A stretch of 64,000 bases of DNA, taken from the NCBI GenBank assembly GCA_035772405.1, contig JAYKKM010000159.1:1246501-1310500 (forward strand), given 5' to 3'. This document shows positions 10,921 through 22,728 of this stretch, in pieces. This DNA is from Chrysogorgia sp. JL179-B06 (Eukaryota; Cnidaria; Anthozoa; Scleralcyonacea; Chrysogorgiidae). The notes under the pieces were generated by a model. That model saw nothing but the letters and a program-made list of their open reading frames with translations, was not told the DNA's origin and made no database searches. Made by a program: the position numbers and the translations under genes. Position 1 is the first letter of the stretch; every line of letters starts with the position of its first letter.

Positions 10921-11477
10921 TCGCCGGCAAAGAACCGTAAAACCACGCATGGTTCAGGGGGTACGTTTCAATTGACTAATGCATTATGTTGGACAAACTA
11001 TAGGCGACTTCATAGACTTTGTTCTCGTAACACACATCCTTTTTCTTCTAATCTTCTCGATAAATACACATTTAAACGACTCTTAACTATCATAAAACCC
11101 CACAGAAGGCCTTTTTGGCTTGCAATACGCCATGCTTGTTTACTTACGAAATCGCTTGCCAATCGTGCATTCCACACTCGCCCCAGTTTCCCGTAATGAT
11201 AACTCAACGTTCCAAGGAACAGAGCAATTGATTGGTATGTAAATTAACGAGGACGAATCGATATCCCATGAAAAACCTCTTTGTTATCAGCGATAGTTTG
11301 ATCATACTCTCCTTGAACGTTAATTAAACGTAACTTAAAAAGCTTAACTTAAAAAGCTTCTGTTTACGACATTATAACGGCTCAAAGACTAATGTGCGTG
11401 AGAACATGAGTACGCTGTGAGTGCATAGAGTACACATGAGCTGTACACTGAAGAAACTACACAACTTTTTCACATCA

Positions 11478-11480
<3 letters not shown>
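10921..11480. other. no supported gene
   Basis: Contains a small direct repeat (TAACTTAAAAAGCT twice near 11331-11358). Short ORFs show no family resemblance. Confidence 0.4.
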
Positions 11481-11573
<93 letters not shown>

Positions 11574-11633
11574 ATATATATATGTGTGTATATGTGTATA
11601 TGTATATATATATATATATATACTATAGACGAT
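11481..11633. repeat. (TA)n microsatellite with TG interruptions
   Basis: A TA array with one phase break at about 11517 and several TGTGTA substitutions near 11570-11605. Confidence 0.95.
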
Positions 11634-11718
11634 GTAGTAAAAACCGTTGGAAGAGTGCTCAATGGAAATCCAGAGCATATTATAGTAAAAATTCAAAGAC
11701 TCAACAGTTGTGACTAGA

Positions 11719-11780
11719 CATTTTATTACTAGTTAGTTTCGTGCCACACACAAATGGTGTAGTGCTCTTCAGATAAAATG
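11719..11780 (-). ncRNA. hammerhead ribozyme, left arm of foldback
   Basis: A mirror copy of the 11828-11889 fold. It has stem I CATTTTAT/ATAAAATG (11780-11773 with 11726-11719), core CTGAAGA (11772-11766), GAAA, a two-pair stem III with loop TAACTA, and A at the cleavage position. Stem II has one more mismatch than the right-arm copy. Confidence 0.6.
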
Positions 11781-11827
11781 GTCTAAATGGTCTAAAATGG
11801 TCTAAATGGTCTAAAATGGTCTTAGAC

Positions 11828-11889
11828 CATTTTATCTGAAGAGTACTACACCATTTGTGTGTGGCACGAAACTAACTAGTAATAAAATG
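11828..11889 (+). ncRNA. hammerhead ribozyme, right arm of foldback
   Basis: Stem I is a perfect 8-bp helix, CATTTTAT (11828-11835) with ATAAAATG (11882-11889). The core is CTGAAGA (11836-11842), within the CTGANGA consensus. Stem II (11843-11867) is a long hairpin with one A.C mismatch and a U.G pair. GAAA is 11868-11871. Stem III is AC/GT around loop TAACTA (11873-11878). A11881 is the cleavage nucleotide after GT. A two-pair stem III is minimal, so activity may need dimerisation. The pairing of stem I exactly at the core borders makes a chance match unlikely. Confidence 0.7.
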
Positions 11890-12068
11890 TCTAGTCACAA
11901 CTGTTGAGTCTTTGAATTTTTACTATATATATATATACGTTTTTGGTCTTATTAAACTAAGCCAGTAGTAATTCCACTACATGAAATAATCCATTTATCG
12001 TGTTTAGAACATCTAATACACTTAATATATGATCATTGGTGAAATTATAACGGTTTTTTATTCAAATA

Positions 12069-13901
12069 CGTTTTTGGTCTTATTTAAAAGCTCGCACTAA
12101 ATCTGGATCGATTCCTAACATTGTAAAATCTAATAACTTGCGGTACCAGGATCCAAAAGATAAAGCTGAAGCATTTAACAACTACTTTTTCTCATCCTTT
12201 ACTTTGTCTGCCGACGATCTTTCTATTCCTGACTTTAGTGTAGACAGTGATTTTGGAGTAGCTTCTTTAGAAGATATCATTCTAACCAGCGAACAAGTTG
12301 CAGGAATTTTGAGTCAGCTTCATTCTAATAAAGCTCATGGTCCTGACGGGATTCCGGCAAGAATACTAAAAGAATGCGCAAATGAAATCGCTCCTTCATT
12401 ATGTAGTTTGTTCAACAAATCCCTTAGACTTGGACGCTTACCATCGCAGTGGAAACTTGCTCATGTTGTGCCCGTTCATAAAAAAAATGATAAAGAACTC
12501 GTGTCCAACTACCGACCTATATCTCTTTTAAGCATCGTATCTAAAGTTCTTGAACGCTGTGTGTTTCTAAACGTACTTCCGCATGTTTCATCCAAGATCA
12601 ACAGTGCTCAGCATGGTTTTTTGAAAGGCCGATCAACAGTCACGCAACTTCTATGCTTTCTACACGATATTGGTTCTGCACTTGATAAAGGTTTTCAAAC
12701 GGATATAGTATACCTTGACTTCAGTAAAGCCTTCGACAGTGTTAACCACAAGCTGCTCATCCACAAATTACGAGCCTATGGCATTGGTGGAAATCTTGCC
12801 ACTTGGTTCTCCAATTATCTAACAAATCGATTTCAAAGCGTTGTAGTTGATGGTGTAGTTTCTAGCGCTCTCCCAGTTTTATCCGGTGTACCACAAGGAT
12901 CGATCTTAGGACCTCTACTATTTACGATTTATGTGAATGAACTACCCACTATAAATTCAGAAAGCAGCTCCATTTTCCTCTATGCAGATGACACAAAGTG
13001 CTATAGAACCATACACCAAACCGCTGATGCAATATCTCTACAAAACGATCTCAAACTTCTGCATGACTGGAGTAAGAAATGGTTTCTGAAATTCAATGAA
13101 CTCAAATGCGAGTCTCTTTCTATTACAAGAAAGAAAAACCCGGTGTGCTTTGACTATAAGATGGGTAGCCACGTCCTTGGTTCTACATCTACCCAGAAAG
13201 ATCTTGGAGTGTTGGTGACTTCTGATCTCACGTGGAAATCACATACGTCCAATGCGGTCAGTAAAGCGAACAGAATACTTGGACTATTGAAACGAAATAC
13301 CAAGTCATTCAGCATTAGTTCAAAGAGATTGCTTTACCTGGCCCATGTTCGTCCTCATATTGACTATGCTAGTGAGATATGGTCTGGCCAATCAATTAAT
13401 CAAATGAGAGATATCGAGGGCGTCCAAAGGCGAGCCACAACATACATCCTTGGCATACCAAAGTTGTCCGCCGATTACAAAGTCAGACTAATAAAAACCA
13501 AACTTCTTCCGCTTTCATATTGGCACGAAATTAAGGACTTGCTTTTTCTTCATGGTTGCTCAAATGGAAAATACAACATCGATTTATCTAACTATCTTCC
13601 AAATCTACCGGTTAACCATCTCAGGCATTCAAATAAACATAATTTCAAAATACCAAAACCTCGGACTAAACATTTTCAAAAAAGTTTTTTCATAAGATCA
13701 TCTAGACTTTGGAACACACTCTCCGATCAAACAAAAGAAATTAACAAATATAGTCTCTTTAAAAATTATTTAAAATCAAGATACTTTGTCGCTCTCCAGA
13801 ACACATTCAATGCTGATATTATATCTACCTGGCGCTCAATATGTTTAAATTGTAATTCTGTCAGAGACCTTGAATCGCAGAACTTCAGTATTTGTTGTTA
13901 A
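12069..13901 (+). CDS. LINE ORF2 reverse transcriptase, 5'-truncated (CR1/L2-like)
   Basis: The frame is open from 12051 and encodes a non-LTR reverse transcriptase ending at TAA 13899-13901. The pre-RT linker is visible upstream of the first predicted start (WSYLKARTKSGSIP, then KAEAFNNYFFSSF), so the true protein extends 5' of 12138. RT motifs follow in order: HGPDGIPARILK, NYRPISLLSIVSKVLE (near 12507), QHGFLKGRST, LDFSKAFDSVNH with the first catalytic aspartate, GVPQGSILGPLLF, and YADD at 12981-12992 with the paired catalytic aspartates. The C-terminal connection domain (HVRPHIDYASEIWSG, IEGVQRRATTYILG) is intact. The N-terminal apurinic endonuclease is missing, so the copy was truncated on insertion. 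The RT frame is otherwise uninterrupted, which suggests a young copy. Clade assignment is by motif recall only. Confidence 0.9.
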   Translation, partial: RFWSYLKARTKSGSIPNIVKSNNLRYQDPKDKAEAFNNYFFSSFTLSADDLSIPDFSVDSDFGVASLEDIILTSEQVAGILSQLHSNKAHGPDGIPARILKECANEIAPSLCSLFNKSLRLGRLPSQWKLAHVVPVHKKNDKELVSNYRPISLLSIVSKVLERCVFLNVLPHVSSKINSAQHGFLKGRSTVTQLLCFLHDIGSALDKGFQTDIVYLDFSKAFDSVNHKLLIHKLRAYGIGGNLATWFSNYLTNRFQSVVVDGVVSSALPVLSGVPQGSILGPLLFTIYVNELPTINSESSSIFLYADDTKCYRTIHQTADAISLQNDLKLLHDWSKKWFLKFNELKCESLSITRKKNPVCFDYKMGSHVLGSTSTQKDLGVLVTSDLTWKSHTSNAVSKANRILGLLKRNTKSFSISSKRLLYLAHVRPHIDYASEIWSGQSINQMRDIEGVQRRATTYILGIPKLSADYKVRLIKTKLLPLSYWHEIKDLLFLHGCSNGKYNIDLSNYLPNLPVNHLRHSNKHNFKIPKPRTKHFQKSFFIRSSRLWNTLSDQTKEINKYSLFKNYLKSRYFVALQNTFNADIISTWRSICLNCNSVRDLESQNFSICC

Positions 13902-14128
13902 TATTAACTGTGCGTGCGTACGTGAGTGTGTGTGTTAGTATAATGTATTTGTTGTAATAAGTGATATAATAAGCGTATCACAGGCTGTGATATAGTAATA
14001 TGTAAATGTTATAGTTATATATGTAATGTATTATGTATGTTTGTTAATTCTTAGGGTAAGACACCATGACTAGGGCTGAACATCCCTGTTGTGTCTTGCC
14101 TTGTGTATGTAAACACGAAAACAAATTA

Positions 14129-14137
<9 letters not shown>
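13902..14137 (+). other. LINE 3' UTR with terminal stem-loop
   Basis: GGTAAGACAC (14055-14064) pairs perfectly with GTGTCTTGCC (14091-14100) near the element's 3' end, followed by an A-rich tail and TA repeats. CR1/L2-type LINEs commonly use such a 3' hairpin for template recognition by their own RT. A smaller hairpin lies at about 13976-13992. Confidence 0.6.

Positions 14138-14212
<75 letters not shown>
14138..14212. repeat. (TA)n microsatellite
   Basis: A TA array with one phase break; it follows the LINE A-tail directly. Confidence 0.95.
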
Positions 14213-14214
<2 letters not shown>

Positions 14215-14323
14215 AAATGAAAAGTTTCGGTTTAAATATATTACCTCGCTCTACCAAAAATGGTATTGAGCGCTCTTTTATATTATACCAATGCTATAAC
14301 TTTTTCGTTATACTCACTACTTG

Positions 14324-14328
<5 letters not shown>
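14213..14328. other. small (TA)-bounded module
   Basis: A 116-base non-coding block between two TA arrays. It contains GGTATTGAGCGCTCTT, the complement of the AGAGCGCTCAA word seen in hammerhead modules. No hammerhead core is visible. Confidence 0.5.
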
Positions 14329-14391
<63 letters not shown>

Positions 14392-14402
14392 CAATCTTAT
14401 AT
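14329..14402. repeat. (TA)n microsatellite
   Basis: A TA array with one TTA interruption. Confidence 0.95.
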
Positions 14403-14679
14403 ATTTTTTAATTTTTCATTGTTGCATCTAATTACTGTAATGACTTCACCTGGCTAGCTGACTGCTTTGAGAGACTGATTGTCCATTGTCATACAAACTC
14501 AGACGACAATTGCTTACCTAAACCTCAGTATTTGCACAAATTAATCATGAACACTTAATATAAAATATTACAAAATGGGATATATATTCCGATTGGCTAT
14601 AGACCTGCGCATTGTCCGCAATTTGATGTATTTTAGTCTTTTTCAACTTATGAATATACTTAGTTTAGTTTAATAATTT

Positions 14680-14905
14680 ATTAGATTTATCACTCTTATA
14701 GGTGAACGGAATACCCAACAGGCTAGAATCCCAATAGATAGGGGTTCCGAGGACCTACGATTTAAGGTCGTTATCCGAGAAGACCCGAAAGTCTTACCAT
14801 TTGCTGATATTATTACAAAGGCAGCACTTTCTCCTCGATTATTTTTAGACCCTGAGTGCATGAGGTCCGACCCAGGATTTGAACCTGTGCCTCCCAGCTC
14901 ATTCC
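14680..14905 (-). mobile_element. tRNA-derived SINE, truncated
   Basis: On the minus strand a pol III B box (GGTTCAAATCC) near 14880 is followed by a roughly 190-base body with CGGATAACGACCTTAAATCG and ends in an A/T-rich tail. The A box is not recognisable, so the copy is 5'-truncated or diverged. Confidence 0.55.
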
Positions 14906-15740
14906 ATGTTATATATAAACAAATAAATAATGACAGTTAGATTCCTGATCTCAGCACTCCGTAACTATACAAATTACGGCCGTGTAAACTGTTGACCACC
15001 AAGAAGGGCCGGATATATACATAGGCCAATAAGTCCAATATTCATATACATAGTACCGCTAAATATTACAATAAACCGTCATATATCTTATTTCTTACCT
15101 TTGTACAATCCTTTTTCCGTCAAAATGTATATGCTACTTTGCAATGATCTCTTTGGTCGCCTTAACCGAATCTTTCTGCACGTGAATAATTATAACTCAA
15201 TGCTACTCTAACAGTGTTTGAAGTAAATGATGTGGATTTAAAATTGTTCAACCACTGCTGTACCAGGCTTACACAATAACATATCAGTCATGCAAAGAGT
15301 ATGGAAAACCTAACTTCAGCTGGACATCGTTGAAATTACTGCTTGATAAATGCTTGATAAAAAGACTGTTTATTAACATGCAAATACAAAGAGTCATTAG
15401 GTCGTCAGTTCCTAATTGTATTCTCGACAACAAGAATTATTCTATTATTTCCGGTCCAAGAATATATTAAGGCTTTTATTTATAAAATATCAATATTGGA
15501 ATTGCTGTATAATTCTGTATAATTCTGCTAAAATATCCGTGTTTCTATTGAAATAATATAATACGTTTTCCCGTGGTCTCTATAATGTAGTAAAATTATT
15601 ATAGTTAATTAGTAATTGTAAAATTAGTAATTGTTGCTATCGCAAGGGAAATGCTGCCTCAAAAGCCATAATGAACCCTTCAGGTTTGATTATATAAATT
15701 GTAACAGACATACTGTAGCATGTTCACATTTTTCCAAATC
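14906..15740. other. no gene seen
   Basis: AT-rich intergenic sequence. It includes a nearby duplication of AATTCTGTATAATTCTG at about 15507-15527. Confidence 0.4.
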
Positions 15741-15744
15741 TTTT

Positions 15745-16030
15745 AAGTATTGTTTAATAAACGAGCAGCAGTGTTTTATCAGATATAAAACCCGAGTGTT
15801 TTAGATCTGATAAAACACGTGCTGCGAGTTTATTAAACGGCTTCAAACACGACCCATTTGATAAGTTCATTGGCGTAGTAATTTTGAAAATCGATGTTGT
15901 CTAAGCCGAGAAAATCAAAGATAAAGTTTATGTAAATCAGGACGAATCTTTATCACATTTAAAACAACGATATACGGTCGTGATTTTCTTTTGTCTTTTC
16001 CTCATGAATTATTATAATGAGTGTTTGAAT
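15745..16030 (+). mobile_element. foldback repeat family F1, copy 1
   Basis: It starts with a hairpin. TAATAAACGAGCAGCAG and TGTTTTATCAGAT pair with downstream ATCTGATAAAACACG and TGCTGCGAGTTTATTA. A conserved body follows (AAGTTCATTGGCGTAGTAAT, then TTTGTCTTTTCCTCATGAAT). Related copies are at 38160-38375 (+) and 39115-39415 (-). Non-coding. Confidence 0.7.
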
Positions 16031-16640
16031 GTTTAAATACAGCAGACTTAAATTACAAATAAATATCACTTATCCGAATATAATTGGCAAGACTTTGACA
16101 GCATACACAGTATACATACATTATGACTATGTAGCTGATGTTTGGTAAACAAATTTCTGATAAATCACTGCCACTATAAATCATGCTTTTTTAATAATGT
16201 GGCAAAGATAATATTTCCTCACTGAAATCAGGTTGCAAAGGCAGAACAGATCGTTCAAATACGCACAATACGATTCACTGCGTTGACAAGTTCCGAAACT
16301 AGGAACTTTAGTACACGTAATAAAACTTCTATGTCACAAAACGTCATAAAACTGAACATCTCGACAGACGGCAATTTTCATAAATCGAGATTTCGTTGAG
16401 ATCCGCAAAGAGCTAGATCTGGGCACGAGAGGATGTAAAAAATGTATCTGTAAAAAATGTATATGTAAAAAATGTATCGAGTGATACCTTTTTAGCTATT
16501 TCGTTCCCAGTTTTCCCGGCGAGGTTGGTCTACTCGGCCATGCTTTGTTGTCTTTTGTTCATATAAGTATCATTAGAATTGTTATAATTGTTATAATGTT
16601 ATTGAATAAAGTTAATCGTCCAGGTTGTTACAGTTGATCT
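16031..16640. other. no gene; short AAAAAATGTAT repeats
   Basis: Near 16434-16472 the word GTAAAAAATGTAT occurs three times. Otherwise unassigned. Confidence 0.4.
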
Positions 16641-16644
16641 TGAG

Positions 16645-16705
16645 AAAGATTATTGTTGGTGACTGACGTTTCGATGGCCTCAGCGTGTGTCATCTTCAGA
16701 GTCAA
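16645..16705 (-). ncRNA. degenerate hammerhead-like core (Penelope type)
   Basis: Minus strand: CTGAAGA, a stem whose closing bases GATG/CATC pair, GAAA, then AC/GT around loop GTCA. The arrangement matches the 5044 motif. Flanking stem I does not pair well, and no endonuclease frame remains nearby. Confidence 0.4.
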
Positions 16706-17195
16706 TTAAGTAAAGCGTGTTTGTCAGGTTTGCCTATTATATACGTCTTGTTCATTACGTCATCGTTTTTGTGAGTGGATCTCCGTAACAATATGACCAA
16801 GACCTTAGCAGCCATTTTGACGTCCCGTCAATTTTGTCCCTGCGACTTGTCCCCTAAATTCAATACAATTTGATTTACAATTAAAATCACGGGGGATGCA
16901 AATAATAAGCACCTTTCAGTACAGAAATATGTATGTCACTAATGGGCGTAATATAGTAGTTTGAGATTGTAAAAACATGCTCGTAACACGCATTAAAGAT
17001 GCTTTTTTAAATATTAGGGTTCTTCAATTTTTGATCCAAATGACCTGCCATGTGTTGGGTAAAGCGGCCAGAGATGGCGCAATTGTAAATAAATTAATTC
17101 AGCATTATATTTTTAATCACTAATCAACCAAACTACTGGGAAATTGCTCCATGATAGGTTCATAATTGCACTTACCTACAGGACAGGACGTCTAA

Positions 17196-17256
17196 CCTCG
17201 TACACAGGGCCTTATCTCCGCCGGCCCCCCTCGGAGATAAGACCCTGGGTACGAGG
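17196..17256. mobile_element. 61-base palindromic mini-element
   Basis: CCTCGTACACAGGGCCTTAT pairs with its complement ending ACGAGG at 17256, around a GC-rich centre. A related end, CCTGGGTACGAGG, occurs at 54475-54487. Confidence 0.65.
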
Positions 17257-17322
17257 ATATAGAACGTCACGGTAATATTCAAAATGGCGGTCCAATAGCC
17301 TGCTTTTTATCGGTTATGTATC

Positions 17323-17685
17323 TTATTAAAGGTCGTGGATACATGGTACACTTGCAGTTGAGGTGACCGTGAGGTACTAGGTCTGAGTCGTCTTCTGGAT
17401 GATCCTTTTATTAGTATTAAGGTTAGTATTAGAAAACCATTAGGCGAGGGGGTTAGAAATACCATTATAGGCGTGGTGTTAGGGTTAGGATCTAAGTTGT
17501 TTTGGGGTTAGCAGTTCCATGATGTATTTCATCATACAGGCATGTCCGATCGTAACAATCTCTCATTTCGTCCAACCTCTTGCGGATACTCAAAAATATC
17601 GTCCAGAAGACGACTCAGACCTCGACTCAGACCTAGTACCTCACGGTCACCTCAACTGCCATCTAGCCACGTGACCCTTATTAAA
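17323..17685. mobile_element. inverted-repeat MITE, arms about 60-85 bases
   Basis: The left arm holds GTTGAGGTGACCGTGAGGTA and GACTCAGACC-complement words. The right arm (17598-17670) is their reverse complement, with a partial duplication of CTCAGACCT. Outer flanks TTATTAAAGG and CCTTATTAA extend the symmetry. Non-coding. Confidence 0.75.
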
Positions 17686-18573
17686 ATGTGTTACGAGGCC
17701 ATTTTCATAACGACAAACTATTATATTGGGACCTTTGATATCAAAAGTATACAGTTCTCGGTCCCAGGTTTTTCTAGTGCTATCGCAATAAATTCGGACG
17801 TTTTTCAATTCCGTTGCATTTGCTAGTTTTTCTTTGACATATTTCTTGACTATATCAAATTTGGTGGCAGAATCACAAGACCTTAAGTAAATAATGTCCC
17901 CCCTGAAAATTTTTGAAATACCCTAATTTCCTGCTTTCTTAGATTAATTTCCAGAAAGTTTTAATTGTCAGAAAATCGATTTTTAATCCTAATGATGTTT
18001 AGATTTTCTGTTCTTTATCTAAATTCTGATGAATCAATGTTTTACAACTATGTTCGTGCATAGTACAGCAGAAATAATTTTGAGACTTTCATTTAAACGT
18101 TTTTTTAATTATTGGGGGTCTCCCTGGCTCCACCCACGTCCTGATGGGCCTTGAGTGATTATAGGGTTTAACTGTAGTCTTTAATTTCTCAAGCTGTGTA
18201 CAGAGATCAAATTATTTCCTCAGCTCATTAATAATAGCTATCAATTTGCTGATAAAATACATTTTCCCAACACAATGTCCTAGCACCCTATTTGAACATT
18301 TAGGAACTTTGCAAGGTATGACGTTTCCGATGGCATTTGAGGCAGCACTTACAGAGATCAAATTATTTGCTTAGGTCATTAATAACAGCTATCAATTAAC
18401 AGACTTAAATTGTCACCTTCTCAGGAAGTAAAAAGTGATTACTAAGCAGAATTCTCTAAAATGATTTAATGTTTTTGTGAATACATAGTTGGGCCTAACA
18501 CAGCTGTTAAATTCTGACGGTAGCTGAAAGTATAAATCAGACGGTGGATTATAGAAAATCCAGACGGTCATCA
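17686..18573. other. no supported gene
   Basis: AT-rich. The phrase CAGAGATCAAATTATTT recurs at about 18201 and 18353 with similar downstream text, a diverged local duplication. Confidence 0.4.
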
Positions 18574-19072
18574 TACACTAGAAAACCAAACGTGTTGTAA
18601 GAACACGCATTTTTGTCCCTATATCAACACGCCAAACGTGTTCAACACGGCTTTAGCGTGTTGTAATACAAGCGTGTTGTATTTGGAAGCGTGTTGCTAG
18701 AGCTCGTTGTCAAGAATTAAGTGTGTTGTAACAACACGCCAATTTTCAACACGCTTTTAGCGTGTTGAACACTGCAGCGTGTTCCAAAAGAACACACTAT
18801 GACGTGTTACAATAACACGCAACATGTTTTAAGAACACGCACCCCAAATTGGCGTGTTGTTATAGGGGACAAAAGTGCGTGTTGTAAATTAACACGTTTG
18901 GCGTGTTGTAAATTAACACGTTTCGCGTGTTGCAAGATTTTAACGTGACACACTTGGAGTGTTGCAGCTCGGACACGCTTTGTGTGTTGCCGATGTCTAA
19001 AAGCGTGTTCTACGACAGACGTGTTGTAAGCTGGCGTGTTCCGTTCTAGAGGCGTGTTCCGCTTCACACAAA
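18574..19072. repeat. cluster of AACACGC/GCGTGTT palindromic words
   Basis: More than twenty occurrences of GCGTGTTG or its complement occur in both orientations, often as adjacent inverted pairs. The left edge reads TACACTAGAAAAC. A second cluster at 30762-31063 ends with the complement GTTTTCTAGTGTA. A DNA element with these termini and repeated internal sites is likely. Confidence 0.7.
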
Positions 19073-19982
19073 ATAAAATAAGGTTTTGATGCAAATTTTA
19101 ACATAATCAGCAAATAATATGATCTATTAGTTTCAAATGTCAAAGTTCAATCCTAGTTTGTTTGGCCTGGTAACTTTCTTCGATTTAGTGGTTCTTTCTC
19201 GTTGTTTGCGCCTTATCCACCAAAACAGCATCGTTCAGTGCAGCTGCGTTGAGTGTTTCTTTGCCATATTTTATATTAAACAGCTTCAGTAATATTATGA
19301 CAATGGATTGGTGACTTGAGTACTTGACATGCTGTACAAGCACTCTGTCGACATAGATGAAGGCTTGTTCGATTCCGGTCGCAGATTTGAGTGATCAAAC
19401 ACGGAGCGTTATTACAAAACACTGGACTGGGTATCTCCTTTCGTCCTTGCTGAAAATTAATGACTCTGTATCAATAAGTGGAACAATATTTTATGTAAGT
19501 TTATTAAAATATTTAAAATGGACAAAGTGCCTACAGTAGTCTGTCAGTTACTAAATGTGGTAACTTATATTATATATCTTAAATCTATATTGCTGTGTAT
19601 ACAGTAGTATTATACTGTATATAGTATTATATAATATACTTATATTATATCCTGACTGTAGTCCATATACTGTAGTTCAATGGCTAAAGCATCTCCCCAA
19701 CCCTTAGGTACTGCAATTTTAGTTTTAAATGAGGACATTTCCTTTTTACTGACTTACACATGCACATTATTATATTTTAAAGTAAACATGAGTACATGAC
19801 CCTATATATTTAACTTTAAGGATAATATATTTGGCATGTTGTCTGTAGATGACAGTTAAAAAGGTGTATATAGTAAACTTCAGTGACAGAAGGATATACA
19901 TTTAAGACACAACCTGGAGTAGTATAGTTGTGAAAAATGCAACTCCAAAGTCTTGCACCATATTGCACATGCCAATTTAAAG
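19073..19982. other. no gene; AT-rich
   Basis: A SINE-like A-box fragment (TTCAATGGCTAAAGCATCTCC) lies near 19677, similar to the element at 46556. Confidence 0.4.
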
Positions 19983-20130
19983 GCTTCTGTAGCTCTGTCA
20001 GCAGAGTGTTGGTCTAGAAATCCAGAGGTTGCAATTCTTATCGCCAAGGCCTTGGAGTTGCATTTTAAATAACTGGTCCTGGTTAGTTCTTAAAATGGAT
20101 ATATCTTTCTGACATTCAAGTTTACTACAC
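19983..20130 (+). mobile_element. diverged tRNA-derived SINE (S1 family)
   Basis: CTTCTGTAGCTCTGTCAGCAGAG resembles the tRNA D-arm region of the SINEs at 39.66 and 42.55 kb. The shared body follows (AGTTGCATTTT, AACTGGTCCTGGTT, CTTAAAATG, ATTC). The B box is eroded. Confidence 0.6.
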
Positions 20131-20700
20131 GTTACTTTGACTTTCACCAATTGAAATAATGTTCAGGTACAGTGTCTCATCATAAAAATTGAATGATTTT
20201 TTGCTTTATTTATTTGTTGCTCCATGTATTCAATAAATTGGAGCTGTTTATCTTCACTCAATAGTATGTATTAGTAGTAGATTTAATGCACAAAAGAAAA
20301 TGCAAATACATTGAAATACAAAGATATGTTAACAAATTTTTTTATGTGCATGCATGCAACCACCTGTAATAACCATATTAGGGCTATAATCAAGACAGGT
20401 GGTCATTAAAAAGTTACATTAAATAGGATAGAATATATCTGGCTGGTAGAGAGTTCATTATTAATTATCTGATATAATTACAATACAAGAGCAGCTAACT
20501 AGCATATATACCAAATATTAGTACAAGCCAATTAGCCAAAGTCTCGTCAATGGTGTTCCAAATATTTGGACCGGAAAATTTGTACTAGTTTCAGTACGTT
20601 CATTAAATGTAAAAGAAAATGTATACAATTTATGTTATCAAACTAAAACTATTGGTGTTATTGTATTGCATTGCATTATTAGTACTTATATATATATATA
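20131..20700. other. no gene seen
   Basis: AT-rich sequence without coding or defined repeat structure, up to the short TA run at 20689-20707. Confidence 0.4.
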
Positions 20701-20705
20701 TATAT

Positions 20706-21362
<657 letters not shown>

Positions 21363-21414
21363 GTAGTACTAATAATATAATAATATAATATAATATTTAA
21401 GAAATAGAAAACAT

Positions 21415-21600
21415 TTTCCGTGTTTACATACTGATATATAAACGTGAGTGGAAGTTTGGGAGAACGAGAAATCATAGTGGGAACACGAACCCGTAGGGCG
21501 AGTGTTTCCATGCGATTTCGAGTTCTCCCAAACTTCCACGAGTGTTTATATAACGTATGGGAACACGGATAAAAATGTTTTATATTTCTTTTATGAAATA
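21415..21600. mobile_element. foldback, F1-like architecture
   Basis: TGGAAGTTTGGGAGAAC and its complement GTTCTCCCAAACTTCCA flank a centre with GAACCCGTAGGGCGAGTG. Outer flanks around GTTTATAT extend the symmetry. Confidence 0.65.
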
Positions 21601-21667
21601 ACCCGTAGAAAGCAAATAAAATGTACAAATATTTTTTTTATCAACACGTAAATTCTCCTTACTGTGT

Positions 21668-21775
21668 ATGATGGCTCCGTGATGTCTAATTGATGGCGTA
21701 TGATGGCTAATTGATGGCGTACGATGGCTAATTGATGGCGTATGATATGGCTAATTGATGGCGCATATCAAGATG
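21668..21775. repeat. short tandem repeat, GATGGCTAATTGATGGCGTAT unit
   Basis: About four to five imperfect copies of a 23-25 base unit. Confidence 0.85.
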
Positions 21776-21934
21776 GCGTAATCCATCCATGTTATATAGC
21801 CTGATATAAACACGGTAACTGACCAATCACAGCGTGCGTAAGACACGACTTATATAATGATATATGATATATAATATATAATTATCATTTATAAATATAA
21901 ATATAATATATAAATATAATATATATATATATAT

Positions 21935-22728
21935 CCCGAGGGTAATATTTTGATGAATTCCCAGAGCTGAGGGTCTATAAATTATATATTATACCGAAAC
22001 AATCTTGAATGCTGTCTTGAAATGTCTTGGAACCTCTTCTTAATTGTTCCTCCATTGTTTACATGCAGGCTCGTCTTGGTTTACGCGCGAGTACTGGATA
22101 CGAGCGGGGTATTCGTAGTCGAATTCCACGCTGAATACGTCATCAGCAGGTCATTCAAACTCAAATTACCCAATGATGACCTCATCAGCAGGGAATTTGA
22201 GGTTAAAGCGGGGAATTTGAGTTTAAATTGACTGGTCATGCACGTGGTACAAATCTAGCTCTTTGATTGGACAATTTATAGTTGAGGTATAATATAATAT
22301 TATATTATATTATATATTATATATTATACATTATACCTCGATCAACTATAAATAATTATTTATCCAATCAAAGAGCTAGATTTGTACCACGTGACCTGAG
22401 TCAATTTAAACTGGAATTCCCCGCTTTAACCTCAAATTCCCCACTATAATGACGTAAGCAGCGGGGAATTTGAGTTTGAATACCCCGCTCGTACCCAGCT
22501 AGGACGCGCGCATAAACCAAGACGAGCCTGTAAACAATGGAGGAACAACAAGACGTTCCAAGGCGTTTCTAGATGTTTCAAGACAGCATTCAAGATTGTT
22601 TCGGTATAATAAATCATTTATAGACCCTCCGCTCGAGGAATTCGTCGAAATATTACCCCTCGGGATGATATCATCATCCCTCGGGGTAATATTTCGTCGA
22701 ATTGCCCTTGCTCTGGGTCTATAAATGA
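21935..22728. mobile_element. nested palindromes of about 800 bases
   Basis: A left arm (21935-22287) and a right arm (22331-22664) are inverted copies; both contain AAACAATGGAGGAAC-type and CAAGACGAGCCTG-type words. They meet at an AT-rich centre. The right end is itself a 110-base palindrome centred on GATGATATCATC (22617-22728). ORFs across it are artefacts of the symmetry. Confidence 0.8.

Larger units (their letters stand above)
11681..11927. mobile_element. foldback element with an inverted hammerhead pair
   Basis: Two near-perfect arms of about 105 bases (11681-11786 and 11822-11927) surround a loop of tandem TAAAATGGTC/TAAATGGTC words. Each arm carries one hammerhead fold, on opposite strands. 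The element lies between a long TA array on the left and a short one on the right (11922-11936). Confidence 0.85.
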
